A stretch of DNA of 13,629 nt from JBBDIO01 sp040880365 (GTDB taxonomy: Bacteria > Chloroflexota > Anaerolineae > Caldilineales > Caldilineaceae): NCBI GenBank assembly GCA_040880365.1, contig JBBDIO010000237.1, forward strand, positions 1 to 13,629, in the 5' to 3' direction. This document shows positions 1 through 7,106 of the stretch, piece after piece (within the stretch, counting starts at the first letter, position 1; each line of letters begins with the position of its first letter). The notes under the pieces are model-generated. The model saw only the letters and a program-made list of their open reading frames with translations. It made no database searches and was not told the DNA's origin. The translations under genes and the position numbers were made by a program.

Positions 1-326
1 GGATGGACGCCGCGGGGATGCCCTATGCCGAAATTGCCCAGGGCGGCCATCATTTCGCGGTGACGGGCATCCACGCCGAATATCGCACCGCGGCCCGCTT
101 TGGCGAGCCCATTCAGGTAGTCACGCGCCTGGCCCAGCTGCGCAGCCGGCAAGTCAGTTTCGCCTATGAAATCATCCGCGCCGATACGGGCGCACGGCTG
201 GCAACCGGACGCAGCGACCACATCTGCGTAGATCTGGACGGGCGCATGTCCAAGATTCCGCCCCCGGTGCTGGCGCGCCTGCAAGCCGGCGCGGTACAGT
301 TGGCAAGCCAGGCCCACCCCGGTTAA
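1..326 (+). CDS. Acyl-CoA thioesterase, hotdog fold (4-hydroxybenzoyl-CoA thioesterase/YbgC type), 5'-truncated by window edge
   Basis: This is the C-terminal part of a small hotdog-fold thioesterase, an enzyme class that hydrolyses acyl-CoA thioesters in the cytoplasm. The visible part runs from the end of the long helix (GMPYAEI) through the strands around HFAVTG and HAEYRTAARFGEPI, then the typical strand pair with ATGRSDHICVD and the closing segment GRMSKIPP. The family's N-terminal block with the catalytic Asp, about 30 residues, is not visible. The ATG at position 3 is therefore probably internal and the gene should start before the window. The first complete codon is at position 3 and the stop TAA is at 324-326. 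The substrate cannot be predicted. The hydrolase gene follows after 71 bp on the same strand, so co-transcription is possible but not shown. Family assignment is from sequence pattern only. Confidence 0.85.
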   Translation, partial: MDAAGMPYAEIAQGGHHFAVTGIHAEYRTAARFGEPIQVVTRLAQLRSRQVSFAYEIIRADTGARLATGRSDHICVDLDGRMSKIPPPVLARLQAGAVQLASQAHPG

Positions 327-397
327 AATCACGCGCGCGAAAGTCATACAGAAAGTTACGCAGAGGATTACAGCAGAGTGTTGTGCCGGATTGATCC

Positions 398-1336
398 ATG
401 ATTCAGGTAGAAGAACACGGTCCCATCCTCGCCATTCGCATGGCGCGCTCATTTCTGGGCAAGCCGCTGGCATGGGCGACTGCCTATTGGGTAGACGGGC
501 TGCTCATCGATACCGGCCCGGCCTGTGCCGCGCGCGATCTGGTGCGCGTGCTGCAAAAGGTGCATGTCAACCAGATCGCCATTACCCACACCCACGAAGA
601 CAACATGGGCGGGCTGGCAACGGTCCACGCCGCCTTTCCCCATGCGCAGATCTACGCATCGGCCTATGCCCTGACCACGCTGGCCCAACCGGATCGCCTG
701 CGCTTGCAGTGGTATCGACGCCTGGCGTGGGGATTGCCCCAGCCCGTGCAAGATGTCATCGCCCTGGACGCGGTGGAGAACAGCATCCGCACGCCTGCCT
801 ATACCTTGCGTGCCGTGGAAACGCCGGGCCATACGCCCGACCACATCAGCTTCTATGAAGCCTATCAGCGCTGGGTCTTCTGTGGCGATGCCTTTACCGC
901 TGGGCGCATCCGCACCTGGGCCAGAGAAGCCGACCTGTTCGGCGTGGTCAGCAGCCTGCGCACACTGGCGGATCTGCGCCCCGAACGGCTCTTTCCTTCG
1001 GGCGCAGCCGTACGCCGCACGCCCTTGCCCGACATCCACGCGCAAATTGGTCTCTATGTGCAACTGGCCCGCGACGTTGCCAAGCTGGAAGCGACCGGCC
1101 TTTCCACGCCGGAAATCGGCCAGCAGTTATTCGCCGGTGAGCCGCGCTCGCCCGTGTGGACAGAAAGCCATCTCACCGTCGCCAATCTCATCGACGCGCT
1201 GCGCAGCTACAACGCGTTGGTAGAACCCTATCCCTATCAAACCGGAACGCAAGCCCACACCCGCAAAGGGCACGCGTCTCCCACACAATCCCCCGAGGAT
1301 TCCACAAGCTCCACCGATTCGTCACGCACTTTTTGA
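398..1336 (+). CDS. Metallo-beta-lactamase-fold hydrolase with modified zinc site
   Basis: This 312-residue cytoplasmic protein has no signal peptide and shows the metallo-beta-lactamase order. Strands with WVDGLLIDTGPA (31-42) precede the metal motif HTHEDNMGG (64-72), followed by ETPGHTPDH with His145 and VFCGDAF with Asp164. The canonical motif is HxHxDH; here the last His is Asn69. The usual late PGHG motif appears as FPSGAA (199-204), so the final His ligand is also missing. His64, His66, His145 (site 1), Asp68 and the bridging Asp164 remain, which suggests a mono-metal or altered enzyme. A helical region follows (about 210-280), then a Ser/Thr/Pro-rich tail of about 30 residues. The start at 398 has only a weak ribosome-binding site; a TTG start in another frame at 391 does not give this protein. 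The fold is confident and the substrate unknown. Confidence 0.87.
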   Translation: MIQVEEHGPILAIRMARSFLGKPLAWATAYWVDGLLIDTGPACAARDLVRVLQKVHVNQIAITHTHEDNMGGLATVHAAFPHAQIYASAYALTTLAQPDRLRLQWYRRLAWGLPQPVQDVIALDAVENSIRTPAYTLRAVETPGHTPDHISFYEAYQRWVFCGDAFTAGRIRTWAREADLFGVVSSLRTLADLRPERLFPSGAAVRRTPLPDIHAQIGLYVQLARDVAKLEATGLSTPEIGQQLFAGEPRSPVWTESHLTVANLIDALRSYNALVEPYPYQTGTQAHTRKGHASPTQSPEDSTSSTDSSRTF

Positions 1337-1450
1337 GCGCGCAGCCAAAAAGCACGGTCCCATCGGCACGGGTAGCGCCACGGGTTGCGGTCCAGATTTT
1401 GGCCCGGCTATGCGCATGTGGCATCCACCAGCAAATGCGTGGCACAGGCC

Positions 1451-1480
1451 CTGCCCGCCCCAAACAGGGGCGACGGGCAG
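1451..1480 (+). other. GC-rich hairpin in the leader between hydrolase and epimerase genes
   Basis: CTGCCCG pairs with CGGGCAG and CCCC with GGGG, around a 5-nt AAACA loop and with a 3-nt bulge on the 3' side. No T-run follows, so it is not a standard intrinsic terminator. It lies about 40 nt before the epimerase start and could affect mRNA stability or translation. The rest of the 185-bp gap (1337-1521) shows no convincing gene or promoter. Confidence 0.4.
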
Positions 1481-1506
1481 CAGTCGAGCGCGATGCAGAA
1501 GGTAGC

Positions 1507-1512
1507 AAGAGG
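1507..1512 (+). promoter_or_regulatory. Ribosome-binding site deciding the epimerase start
   Basis: AAGAGG lies 9 nt before the ATG at 1522. It fixes the start at the methionine just before the Rossmann strand and excludes the in-frame upstream extension to 1156, which would overlap the hydrolase gene and adds a 122-residue Arg-rich stretch with no fold signature. Confidence 0.75.
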
Positions 1513-1521
1513 TACACAAAC

Positions 1522-2478
1522 ATGTCACAAGTATTAGTCACCGGCGGAGCGGGCTTTTTGGGCAGCCATCTCGCCAACCGTCTCCACGCCGCCGGGCATT
1601 TGGTGCGCGTCATCGACGATCTCAGCAGCGGCGAGCCGTCCGCCCTGGCCGAAGGCATCGCCTTTACTCGCGGCGACGTGCGCGACGTGCCCAAACTGTG
1701 GTCGCTCTTATTAGGTGTTGATGTGGTTTTTCACCTGGCCGCGCTGGTCAGTGTGCCCGCCTCGGTACTCTATCCCCGCGAGTACAACGAGGTGAACGTG
1801 GGCGGCACGGTTTCGCTGCTCGAAGCCTGCCGCGATGTGGGCAGCGTGCGCCGCGTCATCCTGGCGAGCAGCGCGACCGCCTATGGCAATCAGCAACAGC
1901 AACCCGTTACCGAGGGCATGACCGTTTATCCCAGCGTGCCCTATGCCGTGAGCAAAGTGGCCGCCGAAGACTATCTGCGTTGTTTGGGTCCCACAGGCGG
2001 CTTCGAAACAGTCGCCCTGCGCATCTTCAATGCCTATGGCCCGGGTCAACCGCTGCCCCCTTCCCATGCGCCGGTCATCCCCCGCTTTGTCTACCAGACA
2101 TTGGGCAACGGCTCGCTGGTCGTCTTTGGCGATGGCCGCCAGACGCGCGACTTTGTGTATGTGGACGATGTCGTCGATGCCCTGATCGCGGCTGCCGATG
2201 CGCCCAACGTGGATGGCGAAATCATCAATGTGGGCAGCGGCGTGGAAACCTCCATCACCGAACTCATCGACGCCATTGGGCTGGCGACAGCACGCACGCC
2301 CAACCCGCTCTATAACAACGAAATCGCCGGCGGCATCCACCGTCTGGTCGGCGATCTGCAAAAAGCCCAGACCCTATTGGGCTATCGGCCCCAGGTCGAT
2401 TTAACCACCGGCCTCAAACGTCTGCTGGAACAGGACCCCCTGTTCGGGCGTTCTACCCAGGAGAAAATAGGCGTGTGA
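1522..2478 (+). CDS. NAD-dependent epimerase/dehydratase (extended SDR, UDP-glucose 4-epimerase-like)
   Basis: This 318-residue cytoplasmic enzyme belongs to the extended short-chain dehydrogenase family, which epimerises or dehydrates nucleotide sugars used for polysaccharide, glycan or envelope synthesis. The N-terminal NAD-binding motif is VTGGAGFLGSH (6-16), with the acidic adenosine-ribose ligand at VIDD (Asp32). GDVRD (51-55), HLAA (71-74) and the active-site set Ser117 (in LASSATAYG), Tyr141 and Lys145 (YAVSK) are all present. The substrate-domain signatures ALRIFNAYGPGQ (165-176) and the GDGRQTRDFVYVDD segment (203-216) are typical of GalE-like and related epimerases. The length is normal for the family. 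Its stop codon (TGA at 2476-2478) is immediately followed by an in-frame upstream ATG of the mltG reading frame, so the two genes are probably co-transcribed. Family certain; exact sugar substrate not determined. Confidence 0.93.
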   Translation: MSQVLVTGGAGFLGSHLANRLHAAGHLVRVIDDLSSGEPSALAEGIAFTRGDVRDVPKLWSLLLGVDVVFHLAALVSVPASVLYPREYNEVNVGGTVSLLEACRDVGSVRRVILASSATAYGNQQQQPVTEGMTVYPSVPYAVSKVAAEDYLRCLGPTGGFETVALRIFNAYGPGQPLPPSHAPVIPRFVYQTLGNGSLVVFGDGRQTRDFVYVDDVVDALIAAADAPNVDGEIINVGSGVETSITELIDAIGLATARTPNPLYNNEIAGGIHRLVGDLQKAQTLLGYRPQVDLTTGLKRLLEQDPLFGRSTQEKIGV

Positions 2479-2525
2479 ATGCCGGTCACAAATTCACTTG
2501 CTTCCCATTCACACAGGATAACCAC

Positions 2526-2530
2526 AGGAA
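2526..2530 (+). promoter_or_regulatory. Ribosome-binding site supporting the internal mltG start
   Basis: AGGAA lies 5 nt before the ATG at 2536. The alternative ATG at 2479, directly after the epimerase stop, has no comparable site and would add 19 residues in front of the signal peptide. The later start is preferred. Confidence 0.6.
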
Positions 2531-2535
2531 ACTAC

Positions 2536-3726
2536 ATGCGTTCTCGCTTGCAAACATCGTTCACCTATTCGTTCAGATATTCGTTCACCTATTCGTTCGC
2601 CTCTCGGACATTCGCCCTGAGCCTGCTTTTGCTCCTCGCGCTGGGGCTGCTCAGCGCGTGCAGCACATCTGGCGGCGAGCGTGTGCTCGAAGCCTATCTC
2701 AGCTCGAATGAAGATCAGCTGGACCAGCCCGCCAGTGTGGATACCGAGCCGGTCCGCTTTGAAGTGGAGCCGGGCACGCCTGCGCGCGTCATCGGGCAGA
2801 ATCTGCAACGCGCGGGGCTGATCAAAGACGAGCTGCTCTTCGAAGCCTATGTGCGCCTCAACGGGCTTACCGCACGCATGGAAGCCGGCACATTTATCCT
2901 GTCGCCCTCTATGACCATGCTGGAAATTGTCGACGCGCTGCAACAGGCCCGCGCCGACAGCCTCACTATCACCCTGCCCGAAGGCTGGCGCGTGGAACAG
3001 GTGGCAGATTTCCTGCTGGAATCGGAAATCTATAGCGACACCACCACGTTAACCGGCATTGCAGAAGCCTATCGCCAACAAGCGTTGAGCGGAGATCTCA
3101 CCGGACTGGATGTCGAGCGCTACCCCTTCTTGCAGGAACGTCCCGCGGGCGCAAGCCTGGAAGGCTATCTCTTCCCCGACACCTACGATATCCCCGCCGA
3201 AGTGGGCACGCATCTGGACCTGATCAGCCGCCAACTGGACAATTTCGCGGCGCGCGTCGTGCCCCTCTACGAAACCGCCGTGGCCGAAGGCGCGACCACG
3301 ATGAGCCTTTTCGAAGTGCTGACCATTGCCAGCATTGTCGAGCGGGAAGCCGTGGTCGGCAGCGAGCGCGGCGCAATTGCCGCGGTCTATCTCAACCGCC
3401 TGGAAATCGGAATGCGGCTGGAAGCCGACCCCACGGTGCAATATGCTATGGGCTATCAGGCCGAAGCCGACCAGTGGTGGAAAACGCCCGTTTTTCTCGA
3501 AGAATACAGCAGCGTCATCAGCCCCTACAACACCTATCTCAACCCCGGTATGCCGCCGGGGCCGATTGCCGCGCCGGGCATCGAGAGCATCCAGGCCGTG
3601 CTCAATCCCGATGAACACGACTATATTTACTTCGTCGCCACGCCCGGCGGCACCGGCGGCCATGTCTTTGCCGAAACCTGGGACGAACACGTGCTCAACG
3701 TGCAGCGCTATCAGAGTGGGCAGTAG
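2536..3726 (+). CDS. mltG: Endolytic peptidoglycan transglycosylase MltG, lipoprotein form
   Basis: MltG (YceG-like) cleaves nascent glycan strands within the chain and so sets strand length at the outer face of the cytoplasmic membrane. With the start at 2536 the protein has 396 residues. A long n-region is followed by the hydrophobic segment ALSLLLLLALGLLSAC, whose LSAC (39-42) is a good lipobox, so Cys42 is probably lipidated. A LysM-like subdomain follows (about 75-107, starting FEVEPGTPARVI). The catalytic domain includes ASLEGYLFPDTY (206-217), IASIVEREA with the presumed catalytic Glu269, then YLNRLEIGMRLEADPTVQYA, YNTYLNPGMPPGPIAAPG and the C-terminal YFVATPGGTGGHVF block. All family blocks are present. 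E. coli MltG is shorter (about 340 residues) and is anchored by a transmembrane helix. The n-region carries four SFTY-like repeats. The gene follows the epimerase and ends at the hairpin at 3812. Confidence 0.95.
   Translation: MRSRLQTSFTYSFRYSFTYSFASRTFALSLLLLLALGLLSACSTSGGERVLEAYLSSNEDQLDQPASVDTEPVRFEVEPGTPARVIGQNLQRAGLIKDELLFEAYVRLNGLTARMEAGTFILSPSMTMLEIVDALQQARADSLTITLPEGWRVEQVADFLLESEIYSDTTTLTGIAEAYRQQALSGDLTGLDVERYPFLQERPAGASLEGYLFPDTYDIPAEVGTHLDLISRQLDNFAARVVPLYETAVAEGATTMSLFEVLTIASIVEREAVVGSERGAIAAVYLNRLEIGMRLEADPTVQYAMGYQAEADQWWKTPVFLEEYSSVISPYNTYLNPGMPPGPIAAPGIESIQAVLNPDEHDYIYFVATPGGTGGHVFAETWDEHVLNVQRYQSGQ
2557..2604 (+). repeat. 12-bp tandem repeat (4 units) in the mltG signal-peptide region
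   Basis: Four consecutive 12-bp units, two of them identical (TCGTTCACCTAT) and two diverged, encode SFTY-SFRY-SFTY-SFAS at residues 8-23. The period is a multiple of three, so copy-number change would lengthen or shorten the n-region without breaking the frame. Confidence 0.85.
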
Positions 3727-3811
3727 TTGTGAGCGAGGTAGACTGTAGGCAATCTGTAGGGAAGCAGTAAGAGGTCGGAAAAAAGCAGCGGCACAACAGG
3801 ATCATGACAAG

Positions 3812-3866
3812 AAGCGGATCATGGGGAAGGCGGATTGCGCGCCAGATTCCCCCATGATCCGCTTTT
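3812..3866. terminator. Strong hairpin terminator between convergent genes
   Basis: A perfect 15-bp stem (AAGCGGATCATGGGG at 3812-3826 with its complement at 3850-3864) encloses a 23-nt loop and continues into a TTTT run on the + strand. It lies 85 bp after mltG and directly abuts the stop codon of the leftward gene at 3867. On the + strand it looks like an intrinsic terminator for mltG. On the - strand the following T-tract is weak, so termination in that direction is less certain. The remaining intergenic bases (3727-3811) show nothing else. Confidence 0.75.
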
Positions 3867-6662
3867 CTATACTGGCTCCTGGGGTTCGGTCGAAGTTTCC
3901 AGCGGGGGGGGCGACCATTTTTCGGCGGGCAACTCTGCGCCATAGATGGCGGCGCCCTCGTTGCGGGCCTTGAGCGGCACCAGCTCTACCAGTGCCCGCG
4001 CGGCCGGTCGCAACAGACGCATTTCCTCCTGATAGCGGCGCATACAGTCCAGATCATCCAACGCCAACCCATGCACCGTGCGCACAAAAATGATGGTGAA
4101 GGGGTTTTCGGTGGGCAGCAAGGCCACCCCAAATTCATCCAGCAGACTGCGATTCAGCTCGCTTTCGGGGTCACCGGACACCGCCGCAAAATCAATCGTG
4201 ATGCCATAGACCGCCAGCCGATCCGCCACATCATAGTTGGCCGTGGGCTTGGAACGGTGCCACGCGCTTTCTACATAGCGGCGGCTGGTCAGAATTTGAT
4301 CGCTGCGCGCCGTCGCCAGATCCGCGCTGGGCAGCCCCATCGACATTGCGCGCAGCCGCCGTTCAATATCCCGCGATTCTGCCGCGCCGCGCCACAAGAG
4401 ATACTCCACACTATAATCCGCGGTCAGGGCGCGGATCAACGCCTCGCGCACGGGGCTGTCATCTTGCAGGCTCACCGGCGCGACCGAATCGCGCACGGTC
4501 TGGCGGATAAATTCGGCCAGACTCTGGGCCTGGCTTTGCCCCGGATTCTGGGTGCGGGCGGCGGATGAACTCTGCGCAGGATTGGGCACGGGACGCACCC
4601 GGCCTGTACGCGCCGCGCTGGTGCGCAAAATCTCTTGCATACGCTGTCGCCACTGGGCCGTGCCCCACAAATCGTCCAGTCGCTCTTCGCTGCGCTGCCC
4701 CTGCGTATCCAGATGCGTGCGCAGATAATCCAGACAGCGATCCCACAACGCCTGATTCACATGCGCCTGGTAGAGATAGGTCTGATCCACACCGGGCGGC
4801 GGCACCGCCGGAATGGTGGGCGGCGTGCTCAGGCTGTGCAACGTCTGCACCGCTTCGCGCAGAAGATCCTGCCAGCCCTGCAAAATTTCGTTCAGCCGGC
4901 TATAGGCGCGAGTCAGCCCGCTGTGGGCTTCCACGCGCAGCTGGTCAGTCAATTCGGTCTGGGCCAATTCTACCCGCGCCCGGCGCAAAGCAGTGCGCCG
5001 CCCCAAATGGATGCGATAGGTGATGATGGCGGCCAGCAAAATCCCTGTGCCAAAGCCCGCCAGCGTCAGCCCATCTTCCACCCAATCCCACGCACGCTGC
5101 ACCACCACCAGAAAGAGCAGCGAAAGCAGCGCCACAAAGGCAATCGAAATAGTGGCGCGCAGCAGAATCCCCAGCGCACTGGGCATCTTTGCCACGCCGT
5201 TGGAATAGCGCAACGTCCACTCGCGCAGATTCAGATCATTCTGAATTTTGCTCAACTGGCGCGTGCTGGGCGTAGACGCGACGCGCAGCTTTTGCAGCGA
5301 TTCTTCCACCTCGCGCTGCCAGCGTTCGGTCTGTTCCACCGCCTGGGTCAACCCCGCAGGCGAAGCCGCCAGCATATCCGCCAGCCCCTTGTGCATACGC
5401 ACCAGCAGCGAAGGGAAGTGACGATCATCGGCTTCCAGCCCTGCCGCGACCGCCAGGCTTGTATCGCTGTCGGCGTTGGGAATGCCCCACGCCTCGTCGA
5501 TGGCCGCCGTTCCCGCCGCCAGTTGAAAGGTCTGGCGCACTTCGGTCATATGGCGGGCAAAGGCTTCGGGCCAGTCGTCCATCGCGACCCGGCGCAGCTC
5601 GGCCGCGGCCGAAGGCGGCAGCACAAAGTGGGCATTCACCGCCAGGTCTTGCACCGTCTGCAAGGTGTGGTGCTCAAAAAGATCGGGCATCCGCCGCGCC
5701 AGTTGCGCCAGCGCATCGCGTTCGGTGAAGCCCAGATCGGCCAGTGACGAATAGGGGGCCGTCGACGCGCGCACACCCATCAGCGGATTGCCAGATGGCG
5801 CACCCGGTGTGCTTTTCGGTGTAGCACTGGCCGCGTCGGCATCGGCGGCATTGGTGGCACCGTTGGCACTGTTGGCATCGGTAGCACCGGTGGCGGGCGT
5901 ACTGCGCAAAACCCACTCGCGCACCAACCGGCTCTCTTCCTGGCGGTTCACCGCGTGCAAAATCTGGTGCAGGGGCACATAATCACCTGCCGCACCGATG
6001 AGACTATAGGGGCGTTTTTCGCCGAGCGTGTGAATCGTAAAGCCCAGCTGTTCCTGGATGAAAAGATCGCCGCTGCCCACCACCAGCGCTTCCAGCGCAT
6101 TGCCCGCCAATACTGCCAATTCGTGGCTGTCTTCGGCCAGTCCCTGATTGCTCTTTTCCCGATCCAGCAGATAGATGTGGTCGAAAATCGATTCGCCTAC
6201 ATGATCCACCAGCCGCGACCCCGTGCCCGCAATCAGATCGCGCAGCGCGCGCCGGGCCGCTGGGTCCTGGCGCTGCCCCGTGAGCGTCTCCAACTCCGCC
6301 AGCGTCGCGTGTGCAGTCGCATCTTCGATAGGGCGGGTCAGGTCTTCGGCATAGCCGCCCGTGGCAAAGAGCGCCACCACATTAGAGATATGCCGCCGTC
6401 CCAGGCGCGCCATAATCGCCGCCACACTGGGCCAGATCATGGCCGCGGCCAGCGGCTCGAAGAGCGGCGCAACCACATAGAGCGTGGTCTGCACATAGGG
6501 GTCGTCGGGGGCCAGATTGTCCTGGCGAATGGGGTCCAGCAGATAGGTTTCGGCCAGCCGTGCAATGGGATCGGCGTGTTCCAGCGTCGCCGCGAAGACA
6601 TCGCGGCGTGTGGCGCGGCGCAGAGGGCGGTCGCTGGTCGCGGGCGTCACCGCGCCCGCCAT
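3867..6662 (-). CDS. Degenerate tubulin-like (pseudo-tubulin) membrane protein, main part
   Basis: This 931-residue protein is a divergent paralogue of the tubulin-like protein encoded upstream (7107-9872). Three N-terminal blocks match by eye. LYVVAPLFEPLAAAM (61-75) corresponds to IYVVGSLCGGTGSGM, FDHIYLLDREKSNQG (160-174) to FDFIFLIGRTNRNG, and RPYSLIGAAG (217-226) to the FLVYSGFAAS region. Near the C terminus TVHGLALDDL (862-871) matches IVHGLPVTLL. The GGTGSG nucleotide loop is replaced by EPLAAA, so GTP binding is unlikely. Unlike the paralogue it has two predicted transmembrane helices (about 498-521 and 532-549), flanked by charged, coiled-coil-prone helices. A 9-bp-repeat linker spans about 257-282 and a Ser/Gln/Asn-rich linker about 692-714. 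The frame begins inside the end of the 129-codon frame at 6647-7036, which supplies the missing first strand and GGxG loop, so the two may be one broken or frameshifted gene. The homology is my alignment; the function is inferred. Confidence 0.75.
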   Translation of the reverse strand: MAGAVTPATSDRPLRRATRRDVFAATLEHADPIARLAETYLLDPIRQDNLAPDDPYVQTTLYVVAPLFEPLAAAMIWPSVAAIMARLGRRHISNVVALFATGGYAEDLTRPIEDATAHATLAELETLTGQRQDPAARRALRDLIAGTGSRLVDHVGESIFDHIYLLDREKSNQGLAEDSHELAVLAGNALEALVVGSGDLFIQEQLGFTIHTLGEKRPYSLIGAAGDYVPLHQILHAVNRQEESRLVREWVLRSTPATGATDANSANGATNAADADAASATPKSTPGAPSGNPLMGVRASTAPYSSLADLGFTERDALAQLARRMPDLFEHHTLQTVQDLAVNAHFVLPPSAAAELRRVAMDDWPEAFARHMTEVRQTFQLAAGTAAIDEAWGIPNADSDTSLAVAAGLEADDRHFPSLLVRMHKGLADMLAASPAGLTQAVEQTERWQREVEESLQKLRVASTPSTRQLSKIQNDLNLREWTLRYSNGVAKMPSALGILLRATISIAFVALLSLLFLVVVQRAWDWVEDGLTLAGFGTGILLAAIITYRIHLGRRTALRRARVELAQTELTDQLRVEAHSGLTRAYSRLNEILQGWQDLLREAVQTLHSLSTPPTIPAVPPPGVDQTYLYQAHVNQALWDRCLDYLRTHLDTQGQRSEERLDDLWGTAQWRQRMQEILRTSAARTGRVRPVPNPAQSSSAARTQNPGQSQAQSLAEFIRQTVRDSVAPVSLQDDSPVREALIRALTADYSVEYLLWRGAAESRDIERRLRAMSMGLPSADLATARSDQILTSRRYVESAWHRSKPTANYDVADRLAVYGITIDFAAVSGDPESELNRSLLDEFGVALLPTENPFTIIFVRTVHGLALDDLDCMRRYQEEMRLLRPAARALVELVPLKARNEGAAIYGAELPAEKWSPPPLETSTEPQEPV
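5821..5892 (-). repeat. 9-bp imperfect tandem repeat encoding an A-T/N-x tripeptide linker
   Basis: About eight units of roughly GCAYYGKTG (+ strand) encode ATG-ATD-ANS-ANG-ATN-AAD-ADA-ASA in the pseudo-tubulin (residues about 257-280). It is a disordered-looking linker between the tubulin-like head and the helical, membrane-bound part. Confidence 0.75.
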
Positions 6663-7036
6663 GCCCGCGGCAGCGTTGCGCGCCGCTCGCTCGCGGTGAG
6701 GATGCGCGCCACCGGCTCGCCCAGATCTTCATCGTCGCCAAATTGCTCGTTGTGGCGGATGCGCGCCAACAGCCGTTCTACCAGAAAGGGCTGCCAGCTA
6801 TAGTCGGGCCGCGGCCGCCGCAACTGCAAATCGACGAAGCCGTCTTCCGTCAGCAAGGGGTCGGGCAACAGCGCGCCAAAACTGGTCATGCGATCCAGGT
6901 CTGGCCCCTGCGCCTGGAGCGCGGCGCGCTGTTCCTGCACCGCGTGCAGACGTGGAACCAGATGCAACATGGTTTGCAGGCCCCATCCCCCAAAACAGAG
7001 GATAGCCGCGCGACTGTGGGTGTAGGTTCCGAGCAT
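6647..7036 (-). CDS. N-terminal strand and GGxG loop of the pseudo-tubulin (separate ORF or frameshifted 5' part)
   Basis: This 129-codon frame opens with RAAILCFGGWGLQTMLHLV (residues 9-27), which aligns with the first strand, T1 loop and helix of the upstream tubulin-like protein (TMVVGVGGMGTNTV). The rest is charged and has no second nucleotide motif. Its TGA (6647-6649) lies 16 nt inside the start of the 931-codon frame, which sits at -1 relative to it. The distance from this GGxG loop to the degenerate loop of the next frame is about 180 residues, against about 150 in the paralogue. The two frames therefore look like one fold cut in two. Possible explanations are stop-restart coupling, a real inactivating frameshift, or a missing base in the assembly. 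The start at 7036 is the only ATG after an in-frame stop ten codons upstream; no clear ribosome-binding site is seen. Confidence 0.6.
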   Translation of the reverse strand: MLGTYTHSRAAILCFGGWGLQTMLHLVPRLHAVQEQRAALQAQGPDLDRMTSFGALLPDPLLTEDGFVDLQLRRPRPDYSWQPFLVERLLARIRHNEQFGDDEDLGEPVARILTASERRATLPRAWRAR

Positions 7037-7106
7037 GGCGGTCGTTAACGCTATACGCTTTCGCTATAAAAAGAAACGATAAAAACAAATTGTCTGGGCT
7101 ACGTAG

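Noticed and set aside
1156..1521. Upstream in-frame extension of the epimerase
   Set aside because: It would overlap the hydrolase gene and add a basic stretch before the NAD-binding strand. The AAGAGG site at 1507 supports the start at 1522.
4635..5747. 370-codon open frame on the + strand
   Set aside because: It is antisense to the pseudo-tubulin gene, rich in Arg, Gln, His and Pro, with no domain or start signal; a typical shadow of a GC-rich gene.
7037..7106. AT-rich gap between the tubulin-like gene and the 129-codon frame, as promoter or terminator
   Set aside because: It has T-runs but no stem before them, and no pair of -35/-10 boxes with proper spacing. It may simply be a relaxed intergenic stretch.
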